This document shows, in pieces, positions 1 to 5,238 of a DNA stretch of 6,487 nucleotides; the first letter of the stretch is position 1; each line of letters starts with the position of its first letter. The notes beneath the pieces are model-generated. The model was given only the letters and a program-made list of their open reading frames with translations, had not been told where the DNA came from and searched no databases. The DNA is from Clostridia bacterium (GTDB taxonomy: Bacteria; Bacillota; Clostridia; Oscillospirales; CAG-272), in NCBI GenBank assembly GCA_017455945.1, contig JAFTLM010000216.1:1-6487 (forward strand). Reading direction: 5' to 3'. The position numbers were made by a program, and so were the translations under genes.

Positions 1-17
1 CGCCTGCCGACGTATAG

Positions 18-206
18 AACACAATAGGAATGGCGCGTTCAACCTATCGCGACCAAATCGCCATTTTGATAAGCAAAGGATATCTTGTACCCTCTCACGG
101 AAATACGTTTGAATTCCATGAGAAACCACAGATAAAAAACCATGCGAATAGCTTGGCGGCAACCGTCAAAGATGATAAAAATGCACGATTGCCGCTATCT
201 GATTAA
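18..206 (+). pseudogene. C-terminal piece of a winged-helix (replication-initiator-like) DNA-binding protein, 5' end missing or broken
   Basis: Reading from base 18 gives NTIGM-ARSTYRDQIAILISKG and then YLVPSHGNTFEFHEKPQ, ending in TAA at 204-206. The pattern of a recognition-helix STY/TYR, then KGYLV, then an aromatic FEFHEKP strand, is that of the last helix and wing of helix-turn-helix proteins found as plasmid or ICE replication initiators and regulators in Bacillota; this assignment is from family knowledge and is tentative. An ATG at 30-32 would give 58 aa, but it has no good ribosome binding site and would start in the middle of the helix. The homologous-looking residues NTIG lie upstream of it in the same frame. 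That frame is closed by TAG at 15-17, one substitution from CAG or GAG. So the gene is either a remnant with a nonsense codon or frameshift, or a fragment whose upstream part was lost. A terminator follows at about 317-352. Confidence 0.5.
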
Positions 207-316
207 ATTAAACCGCCAATATTGTTACGGCGGAGGACATAGAAATAAATAATAAAGAAATCCCAAATAAAGAATAATAAATATCGTCAGCCCCCATTAG
301 AGCATAGGAATAAAAC

Positions 317-352
317 AGACGGCAAATCCACCATGGAAATTGCCGTCTTATT
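317..352. terminator. Probable rho-independent terminator, possibly bidirectional
   Basis: AGACGGCAA (317-325) pairs with TTGCCGTCT (340-348), nine perfect base pairs. An inner TCCA/TGGA stem (327-330 with 334-337) lies inside the loop. The plus strand continues TATTCTAT. The minus-strand transcript would continue GTTTTATT, a better U-run. It lies after the winged-helix remnant on the plus strand. Confidence 0.6.
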
Positions 353-514
353 CTATCGCGCACAATCGTTGAAACCGCAATGCTTAAAAATTTTCGTCTT
401 TGGGATTTTTATTTGCCGCGCAAAACGCAAAAAAGAGGGCGCGTCTGGTTTTTTCCCAATACACAGCCCCCCGTCCAATAAACAGTTGTTATCGTGAACA
501 CCTGCGCGCGTCCC

Positions 515-535
515 AAAAGACGGCAAAAAGCCGCC
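515..535 (-). terminator. Likely intrinsic terminator of the small repressor gene
   Basis: Read on the minus strand, GGCGGC (535-530), TTTTT loop, GCCGTC (524-519) forms six pairs, one a G-U wobble, followed directly by TTTT (518-515). It lies about 50 bases past the stop of the repressor gene at 587. The stem is short, so strength is uncertain. Confidence 0.45.
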
Positions 536-586
536 TAAAAAGCCCTGTTTCTGTTCAGTAAATTCAACCTACCTTTTGGTGAACAC

Positions 587-796
587 TCAATCTTCTTTCT
601 TGTATTCTACAATGTCACCAACGTCACACCCCAGCAGGGCGCAGATGGTGTCTATCGTTGCCCAAGACACAAGCTGTCCCTCTCTGATTTTTTGTATAGT
701 TGCCTCCCCGATAAGCTTTTCTTTTCTCAATCGCGAAGTGTTGTATCCTGCTTCTTTGAGTGATTTCAACACATCAATTTTATACTTAACCGCCAT
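587..796 (-). CDS. Small Cro/C1-type helix-turn-helix repressor (XRE family)
   Basis: A 69-aa protein that is almost entirely one five-helix Cro/C1 domain. The N-terminal strand/helix is KYKIDVLKSLKEAG (residues 4-17). The HTH follows as TSRLRKEKLIGEATIQKIREG (20-40), with EATIQKIREG as the recognition-helix region. The C-terminal part is WATIDTICALLGCDVGDIVEYK (45-66), where the LLGCDVGDIVEY ending is highly characteristic of short single-domain XRE regulators (HTH_26-like) in Bacillota mobile elements. There is no second domain for effector binding or self-cleavage. The ATG at 796 is preceded on the minus strand by a GAGAGGGA purine tract. The gene diverges from the 91-aa gene at 991 across a shared control region with three operator-like inverted repeats, so it is inferred to repress its own promoter and the rightward one. 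Identity as a DNA-binding regulator is firm; its targets are inferred. Confidence 0.9.
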   Translation of the reverse strand: MAVKYKIDVLKSLKEAGYNTSRLRKEKLIGEATIQKIREGQLVSWATIDTICALLGCDVGDIVEYKKED

Positions 797-834
797 TCGT
801 TTCCCTCTCTTCTGGATATTTTCTGACAGAATAC

Positions 835-863
835 ATTATATCACAAAATTACACCAAATACAA
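835..863 (-). promoter_or_regulatory. Leftward sigma-A-type promoter of the repressor gene
   Basis: On the minus strand there is a -35 TTGTAT (863-858), a 17-bp spacer and a perfect -10 TATAAT (840-835). The -10 lies about 40 bases upstream of the repressor start codon. The spacer and -35 overlap the first operator-like inverted repeat (850-868), consistent with autorepression. Confidence 0.65.
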
Positions 864-868
864 GTGTA
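850..868. promoter_or_regulatory. Operator-like inverted repeat 1 (TACAC-N9-GTGTA)
   Basis: TACAC at 850-854 and GTGTA at 864-868 are exact inverted half-sites separated by nine bases. They lie over the spacer and -35 of the leftward promoter. The same half-sites and the same spacing recur at 874-892 and, imperfectly, at 919-937, which is why this is read as a repressor site and not as a random palindrome. Confidence 0.6.
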
Positions 869-869
869 C

Positions 870-896
870 AATTTACACAAATATTTAGTGTAAATT
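870..896. promoter_or_regulatory. Operator-like inverted repeat 2 (AATTTACAC-N9-GTGTAAATT)
   Basis: AATTTACAC (870-878) and GTGTAAATT (888-896) form nine-base perfect arms with a nine-base centre. This is the most symmetrical of the three sites. It lies between the two divergent promoters and overlaps neither hexamer, so it could act as a cooperative middle site. Confidence 0.65.
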
Positions 897-912
897 TTGG
901 TTACTTTACCTA

Positions 913-941
913 TTGATTTACACTTGATTTTGGTATATAAT
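913..941 (+). promoter_or_regulatory. Rightward sigma-A-type promoter for the 91-aa gene
   Basis: There is a -35 TTGATT (913-918), a spacer of exactly 17 bp and a perfect -10 TATAAT (936-941). Transcription would start near 948, leaving a leader of about 40 bases that includes the AAAGGAAG ribosome binding site before the ATG at 991. The spacer contains the third operator-like repeat. Confidence 0.7.
918..937. promoter_or_regulatory. Operator-like inverted repeat 3 (TTACAC-N9-GTATA, imperfect)
   Basis: TTACAC (918-923) is followed after nine bases by GTATA (933-937), which matches the GTGTA half-site in four of five positions. It occupies the spacer of the rightward promoter, so a bound repressor would block that promoter. 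The imperfect half suggests lower affinity than sites 1 and 2. Confidence 0.5.
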
Positions 942-990
942 ATATACAGATAAGGACAGCAAGTCCTAAAAAAGAAAGGAAGAAAACAAA

Positions 991-1266
991 ATGTCACAGA
1001 ACGAAATCATCAGCAAAATCGAACAGCTCAAAGAATGGGAAGCAATCCTTGAGGAAGCGCAGGCGGAAGCCGATGCAATCCGCGACAGTATCAAGCAGGA
1101 AATGCTTACAGAGGGCACGGAAGAGCTTTGCGTGGGCGCGTACATAGTAAGGTGGACGTCGGTATTATCAAACCGCTTCGACAGTACCGCTTTCAAAAAG
1201 GAACACGCAGACCTCTACAAAACATTTACAAAGCAAGTTGCAAGTAAGCGGTTCAGCATTGCTTAA
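991..1266 (+). CDS. Small conserved phage/ICE-type protein of unknown function, 91 aa
   Basis: The N-terminal residues 1-40 are strongly helical and charged (IEQLKEWEAILEEAQAEADA, then IRDSIKQEML) and likely form a coiled coil. The C-terminal half (45-91) reads ELCVGAYIVRWTSVLSNRFD, then STAFKKEHADLYKTFTKQ and VASKRFSIA. The NRFDSTAFKK...LYKTFTKQV.SKRF pattern resembles small proteins repeatedly found in phages and integrative elements of Bacillota, usually annotated hypothetical; I recognise the pattern but know of no demonstrated function. No signal peptide or membrane segment is present. The ATG has an AAAGGAAG site 7-8 bases upstream, and a strong promoter lies at 913-941. It is the first gene rightward from the divergent repressor and probably marks the start of the transcription unit that continues with the SprT-like protease, though two hairpins lie in between. 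Confidence 0.75.
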   Translation: MSQNEIISKIEQLKEWEAILEEAQAEADAIRDSIKQEMLTEGTEELCVGAYIVRWTSVLSNRFDSTAFKKEHADLYKTFTKQVASKRFSIA

Positions 1267-1274
1267 AAAGAAAA

Positions 1275-1314
1275 GCCCTTTTCCAAAGTGCCTGCCAGCC
1301 GAACGGAAAAGAGC
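1275..1314 (+). other. Imperfect inverted repeat after the 91-aa gene
   Basis: GCCCTTTTCC (1275-1284) pairs with GGAAAAGAGC (1305-1314) in nine of ten positions, with a 20-base loop. It begins eight bases after the stop codon. No T-run follows, so it is more likely an mRNA-stability or processing structure than a terminator. Confidence 0.35.
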
Positions 1315-1326
1315 CTACCACACAAT

Positions 1327-1356
1327 AGTGGGCGTGTCTATTATAACACGCCCACT
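1327..1356. other. Strong hairpin in the leader of the SprT-like gene
   Basis: AGTGGGCGTGT (1327-1337) pairs perfectly with ACACGCCCACT (1346-1356), 11 bp, with an eight-base loop CTATTATA. It is very stable, but neither strand shows a clear T-run after it, so it is not a canonical intrinsic terminator. A competing weaker stem, TGTCTATT (1335-1342) with AATAGACA (1367-1374), would end against the ribosome binding site of the next gene. Confidence 0.5.
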
Positions 1357-1388
1357 CCCAAAAATCAATAGACAAAGGAAAAATTGAT

Positions 1389-2036
1389 ATGAAAGAGTTG
1401 ACAAGTTATAACAGAGTTGCAGGATATCTTAATAAAGTTTTTGATTTACTCAATACAGAGTTTTTTGAAAATGCACTTTCAAGACCGACAATAACAATAC
1501 AAAGCACGCCAAAAGCCTACGGTCATTTCTCCCTCTCGGATGATACGTGGATATCAAAGCTGGGCGGCACGCACGAAATAAACATCGGCGCAGGAACGCT
1601 GTCAAGACCGATTGAGGAAATATGCGCGACAATGCTCCACGAAATGATACATTTCTATAACTACACAAACGGCGTACAAGATTGCAGTCGCGGCAATACC
1701 TACCACAATAAAAGATTCAAGGAAGCCGCCGAAGCCCACGGATTAACAGTAACACACAGCGACAAATACGGCTGGTCGCATACGTCACCAACAGAAAAGC
1801 TGATTGATTTTGTAATAGAAAATCAGCTTGCCGATATTCTGATAAACCGCAATGAAGCTACTGGATTTTACATAGGCAAAACTGGAACGCACAACGGCGG
1901 CGCAGGCATAGACAAAACGCCGCGCACGTCAAGCACTCGCAAATATATCTGCCCTGCTTGCCGAATGAGTGTACGCGCCACGCGAACAGTCCGAATTGCT
2001 TGCATTGATTGCAACGAACAAATGATTGAAGTGTAG
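1389..2036 (+). CDS. SprT-like zinc metalloprotease domain protein
   Basis: A 215-aa protein with a SprT-like domain over about residues 10-130. It shows the zinc-binding HExxH motif as MLHEMIHFYN (H84, E85, H88) and a downstream histidine in TYHNKRFKEAAEAHG (H106), which fits the third ligand of the family. The C-terminus is a zinc-ribbon-like module with CPAC (C188, C191) and CIDC (C205, C208), also usual for SprT/Spartan-type proteins. All expected metal ligands are present, so the enzyme looks intact. The eukaryotic relative Spartan cleaves DNA-protein crosslinks; for bacterial SprT-like proteins on mobile elements the substrate is not established, and acting on DNA-bound proteins is only an inference. 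The ATG has an AAAGGAA site about nine bases upstream. It lies between the 91-aa gene and the recombinase, on the same strand, with hairpins in both gaps. Confidence 0.85.
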   Translation: MKELTSYNRVAGYLNKVFDLLNTEFFENALSRPTITIQSTPKAYGHFSLSDDTWISKLGGTHEINIGAGTLSRPIEEICATMLHEMIHFYNYTNGVQDCSRGNTYHNKRFKEAAEAHGLTVTHSDKYGWSHTSPTEKLIDFVIENQLADILINRNEATGFYIGKTGTHNGGAGIDKTPRTSSTRKYICPACRMSVRATRTVRIACIDCNEQMIEV

Positions 2037-2047
2037 ATTTCAAAAAC

Positions 2048-2071
2048 AGGGCGGCTGACAATAGCCGCCCT
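2048..2071. other. Hairpin between the SprT-like and recombinase genes
   Basis: AGGGCGGCT (2048-2056) pairs perfectly with AGCCGCCCT (2063-2071), 9 bp, with loop GACAAT. No T-run follows on the plus strand; it is followed directly by the AAAAGGAG ribosome binding site of the recombinase, which stays unpaired. Read on the minus strand it is followed by GTTTTTG, so it could stop antisense transcripts. It could also adjust the ratio of the two plus-strand genes. Confidence 0.5.
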
Positions 2072-2087
2072 CTCAAAAGGAGAACTT

Positions 2088-2678
2088 ATGATTTACGGAT
2101 ATGCAAGATGTTCCACCAACGAACACAAACAAGATATAAACCGCCAGATACGCGAATTAAAGGCGGCAGGAGCTGAGGATATATTCCTTGAGTATGAACA
2201 CGGCGATAGCAAGGTTAAAAGCCAACAGAGCGCAATGCTTGACCGCGCGCAGGCTGGTGATACCATTGTCACCCTTGAAGTGCCGCGACTGGCACGAAGC
2301 ACCCAACAGCTTTGCGAGATTATAGACTGCATAAGGACGATGAATTTGCGGCTGGTGATTGTGGGAAGTATAACACTTGATTGCCGCCAAGGTCAAACAG
2401 ACCCCATGAGCGAAGCCTTTTTGCAAATGGCAGGCGTGTTCAGTCAGCTTGAACTGGCAATGATACGCGCCAGAGTTCGCTCTGGTATGGCAAACGCAAA
2501 AGCCAAAGGCGCGCGAATCGGACGCCCGAAAGTGACCGCCGACGATATCCCTTCCGTCTTTTTGCGCCACTACCCCTCATTCAAGGCAGGAAATCTGAAT
2601 ATATCAGACCTCGCCAGACTTTGCGACTTGAGCAGAACCACGGTTTATAAATATATAGAGCTTTTGGAACATCATTGA
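2088..2678 (+). CDS. Small serine recombinase (resolvase/invertase family)
   Basis: A 196-aa protein of the usual resolvase length. The N-terminal catalytic domain (1-125) starts YGYARCSTNEHKQDINRQ, with R7 and the nucleophile S9. PRLARS supplies R67 and R70, matching R68 and R71 of gamma-delta resolvase. The dimer/E-helix region is FSQLELAMIRARVRSGMANA (117-136), followed by GARIGRP, the arm that leads to the DNA-binding domain. The C-terminal HTH (about 150-195) includes ISDLARLCDLSRTTVYKYI. The family cuts and rejoins DNA at crossover sites through a phosphoserine link, resolving cointegrates or inverting segments. Two usual active-site positions differ: the Arg equivalent to R45 appears as K44, and the Arg after the conserved Glu (R125 in gamma-delta) is L123. 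The ATG has a strong AAAAGGAG site. Its target site is not evident in the window. It is convergent with hsdR and shares a terminator with it. Confidence 0.9.
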   Translation: MIYGYARCSTNEHKQDINRQIRELKAAGAEDIFLEYEHGDSKVKSQQSAMLDRAQAGDTIVTLEVPRLARSTQQLCEIIDCIRTMNLRLVIVGSITLDCRQGQTDPMSEAFLQMAGVFSQLELAMIRARVRSGMANAKAKGARIGRPKVTADDIPSVFLRHYPSFKAGNLNISDLARLCDLSRTTVYKYIELLEHH

Positions 2679-2683
2679 TTATG

Positions 2684-2720
2684 AAAAAGCTGACCGCCAA
2701 AGAATAGCAGTCAGCTTTTT
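2684..2720. terminator. Bidirectional intrinsic terminator between convergent recombinase and hsdR genes
   Basis: AAAAAGCTGAC (2684-2694) pairs perfectly with GTCAGCTTTTT (2710-2720), 11 bp, with a T-run on each strand. It starts five bases after the recombinase stop and ends one base before the hsdR stop codon at 2722, so it serves both transcripts. Confidence 0.85.
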
Positions 2721-2721
2721 G

Positions 2722-5232
2722 TTATGCAATTCCAAAATACTTTTCAAAGAATGCTTTGAGCTTTTCGATAACGCCCTGCTTCTTTGCGGCTCTGTTGCCA
2801 CCACCAAAACGCGATACAGGCGGCATCAGCTTGTCGATATCCGTGCCTGTAGTTTTGACAACACCATCGCGGAAAGCATTTTCAATATACTTTCGCGTTT
2901 CTTCTTCTTTGAGCTTTTCATCAACAATAAGTGCGGAAAGGTCTGTTTCCTTTTGTTTGATAACAAACTTCTTCCAATCGTTATTAACATCTGTTTGAGT
3001 ATTGATTGTTGCAATAAAGCCTTCAATAAGCTCTTTTTTAGAGCGAAGCTCAATGCTGGATTTAATTGCTCTGTCAATGGCAACCAGAATTTCTTTGTCC
3101 TCGCAGTTGGATTTGTGATACTTGGCTACAAGCATCAAGATGTAGTCAATATTAACTTCAATCTGCTTTACAAGCTCCATTTCAAAAACAATATCATCGT
3201 CAATGTTTTCGGCTTGGGCTTTGGGTCTGAACTCAAGATACAGGTCGTTGTAAATACCTGTGTAATCCTGCATATCAATCGGTGAAAGAATTTCGTTCCC
3301 AGCGAAATCATCAAAGGTCGAAAGAATATTGCGAAGCCTTAAAATATTACCAAAGGACATAATAAAGTCTTTCTTCGCGCTTTCACCCAGAATATCAACG
3401 CCCAAAGGATATTTTTGAATAAGCTCTGCAATTCGTTCCTCGTATCCCTTCTGATGTTTGCCGTTTTCATCGTCGTGACCGTAATAATAATCATTATACG
3501 ATTTCATCAAAACAATACCAGAAGCGTTCTTGTCACCAAATAAGGCAATGGCATCGTCGGTTTCTTTCTGAAGATTTCTGAAACAAACAATGTTGCCAAA
3601 AGTCTTGACAGAGTTAAGTATTCTGTTTGTTCTGGAAAAGGATTGAATAAGTCCGTGTTGCTTCAAGTTTTTATCCACCCAAAGAGTATTAAGGGTAGTG
3701 GCATCAAAGCCAGTGAGAAACATATTAACAACAATAAGCAAATCAATCTCGCGATTCTTCATACGCAACGACAGGTCTTTGTAATAGTTGGGAAACTTGT
3801 CGCTTGAAGTGTCGTAAGCCGTGTTAAAGGTTTCGTTGTAGTCCTTTATAGCAGTTTCGAGGAACTCGCGCGAGGTCAAATCAAGACCGTCGGTGTTGTC
3901 GCTTTCTTCATCGTCAATAAATCCGTCTGGATCATCTTCATTTTGCCCGTAGCTGTAAATGGTGGCAATCTTCAAAGCCGTTTCGGGATGTTCTGCCATC
4001 TGCCGCTTAAACTCTATATAATACATCTTGGCGGCTTCAATAGAGGAAACCGCAAAGATAGAGTTAAATCCGTTCAATTTAACCTTTTGCTTTTCCTCTT
4101 TTGTGTCTTGATTTTTTGCAACGTCAGAAATATTTGTCAGCTTGTTGAACGTATAAAATCCTGTGTTTCTCTTGGTCTTGTGGTCAAAGTGGTCAAGGAT
4201 ATAGGAAACAATCTCGGAAATTCGCTCTGGAGCAAGCAAAGCGGAATCGGTGTTGATTGCTTCAACCTGCTTGTCCTTGCCGCCGTCCTTCTTCTTGACA
4301 GTATTGATATAATCAATTCTGAACGGAAGAACGTTGCCGTCGTTGATAGCATCAACAATGGTATAGGTGTGTAGCTTGTCACCAAAAGCCTGCTCGGTAG
4401 TGCGCAGGTTGGGATTGCCGCCCGACTTTGCGTTCTTTGCAAAAATAGGCGTTCCTGTAAATCCGAATATGTGATAATTTTTGAAATACTTGATAATCTT
4501 CAAGTGCATATCACCGAATTGACTGCGGTGGCACTCGTCGAAAATAAGAACCAAATGCTTATCGAAAACAGGATGCTTGGGGTTTTTGGTAATAAAGTTA
4601 TCCAGCTTCTGAATAGTGGTAACTATAATCTTGTAATCGTGGGGATTACCCTTTGCATCTTGCCCCTCAAGCTGTCTTTGAAGAATCTTTGTGTTTTTAT
4701 TGCCGTTAGCCGCGCCGCGTTCAAAACGGTCATATTCTTTCATTGTCTGGTAGTCAAGGTCTTTTCTGTCAACTACAAACAAAACTTTGTCAACGTAAGG
4801 CAGTCTTGACGCAAGCTGTGCCGTCTTAAATGAAGTAAGGGTCTTGCCGCTTCCTGTGGTGTGCCATATATAACCGCCCGCATCTGTGCTTCCCATTTTC
4901 TTGTAGTTGGTGGCAATTTCAATGCGGTTCAAGATACGCTCGGTCGCTACAATCTGATAAGGGCGCATAACCAAAAGCAGATTTTCGCTTGTTAGAATAC
5001 AATACTTTGTAATAACGTTAAGCAACGTGTGCTTCTGGAAAAAGGTCTTTGTAAAGTCAACAAGGTCTGGAATAACCTTGTTGTTTCCGTCAGCCCAGAA
5101 GGATGTGAACTCAAAGCTGGAGCTTGTTTTCTGAACCTTCTTTTTGCCGTCCCTCTCCTTGATTGCGCTTATGCGAGTGGTGTTTGAATAATACTTTGTG
5201 CGTGTGCCGTTTGAAATAACAAAGAGTTGCAC
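2722..5232 (-). CDS. hsdR: Type I restriction subunit R (HsdR), helicase and C-terminal part downstream of an internal stop
   Basis: This is the motor and C-terminal portion of an EcoR124I-like HsdR, in the same frame as the upstream fragment and separated from it by TAA at 5236-5238. Numbering from the GTG at 5232 gives 836 aa. LFVISNGTRTKYY (3-15) belongs to the end of the nuclease domain. The two RecA-like helicase domains follow: RPYQ motif at 90-93, Walker A TGSGKT (126-131), DECH (232-235), TGTP (259-262), MFLTGFD (504-510) and SFSRTNR (531-537). A helical C-terminal domain ends in KLKAFFEKYFG. All ATPase motifs needed for DNA translocation look intact. The GTG start has no Shine-Dalgarno sequence, so efficient independent translation is doubtful; reinitiation right after the upstream stop is possible because only TAC separates stop and GTG. 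Without the nuclease residues upstream this part could translocate but not cleave. It ends beside the shared terminator at 2684-2720. Confidence 0.88.
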   Translation of the reverse strand: MQLFVISNGTRTKYYSNTTRISAIKERDGKKKVQKTSSSFEFTSFWADGNNKVIPDLVDFTKTFFQKHTLLNVITKYCILTSENLLLVMRPYQIVATERILNRIEIATNYKKMGSTDAGGYIWHTTGSGKTLTSFKTAQLASRLPYVDKVLFVVDRKDLDYQTMKEYDRFERGAANGNKNTKILQRQLEGQDAKGNPHDYKIIVTTIQKLDNFITKNPKHPVFDKHLVLIFDECHRSQFGDMHLKIIKYFKNYHIFGFTGTPIFAKNAKSGGNPNLRTTEQAFGDKLHTYTIVDAINDGNVLPFRIDYINTVKKKDGGKDKQVEAINTDSALLAPERISEIVSYILDHFDHKTKRNTGFYTFNKLTNISDVAKNQDTKEEKQKVKLNGFNSIFAVSSIEAAKMYYIEFKRQMAEHPETALKIATIYSYGQNEDDPDGFIDDEESDNTDGLDLTSREFLETAIKDYNETFNTAYDTSSDKFPNYYKDLSLRMKNREIDLLIVVNMFLTGFDATTLNTLWVDKNLKQHGLIQSFSRTNRILNSVKTFGNIVCFRNLQKETDDAIALFGDKNASGIVLMKSYNDYYYGHDDENGKHQKGYEERIAELIQKYPLGVDILGESAKKDFIMSFGNILRLRNILSTFDDFAGNEILSPIDMQDYTGIYNDLYLEFRPKAQAENIDDDIVFEMELVKQIEVNIDYILMLVAKYHKSNCEDKEILVAIDRAIKSSIELRSKKELIEGFIATINTQTDVNNDWKKFVIKQKETDLSALIVDEKLKEEETRKYIENAFRDGVVKTTGTDIDKLMPPVSRFGGGNRAAKKQGVIEKLKAFFEKYFGIA

Positions 5233-5235
5233 GTA

Positions 5236-5238
5236 TTA
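5236..5238 (-). other. In-frame TAA interrupting hsdR
   Basis: Minus-strand codons run GGT TTA TAT TAA TAC GTG CAA CTC TTT. Frame and homology continue on both sides without a gap, so this is a point nonsense codon, not a frameshift. Removing it would give a 1033-residue HsdR, within the normal family range. Confidence 0.85.

Larger units (their letters stand above)
207..586. other. Gene-poor stretch with hairpins
   Basis: No convincing coding sequence lies in these 380 bases. A 5-bp GC inverted repeat (CCGCC at 213-217, GGCGG at 229-233) sits just after the truncated winged-helix gene, but no T-run follows it. Two terminator-like structures, at 317-352 and 515-535, are listed separately. 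GTGAACAC occurs at 494-501 and again at 579-586; this is probably chance. The rest is A/T-rich tracts and GC-rich patches without a recognisable signature. Confidence 0.5.

Noticed and set aside
333..497. A 54-aa plus-strand open frame starting at an ATG in the 317-352 hairpin
   Set aside because: No ribosome binding site, a start inside a terminator stem, and a low-complexity composition without a recognisable motif.
494..586. GTGAACAC repeated at 494-501 and 579-586 as an attachment or crossover site for the recombinase
   Set aside because: Eight bases is too short to be meaningful, and there is no flanking symmetry of the kind resolvase sites show.
576..893. A 105-aa plus-strand open frame opposite the repressor gene
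   Set aside because: It is the antisense shadow of a clear XRE gene and its end runs through the operator region; the protein has no domain-like pattern.
2719..4809. Several plus-strand open frames (2719-3285, 3943-4374, 4471-4809) opposite hsdR
   Set aside because: They lie wholly antisense to conserved helicase coding sequence, lack ribosome binding sites and give Cys/Phe/Asn-rich products typical of reverse-complement reading.
15..5238. Stop-codon reassignment explaining both in-frame stops (TAG at 15-17, TAA at 5236-5238)
   Set aside because: All three stop codons end otherwise well-formed genes in this window (TAA at 204, 1264 and 2724; TAG at 2034; TGA at 589, 2676 and 5822), so recoding is not supported.
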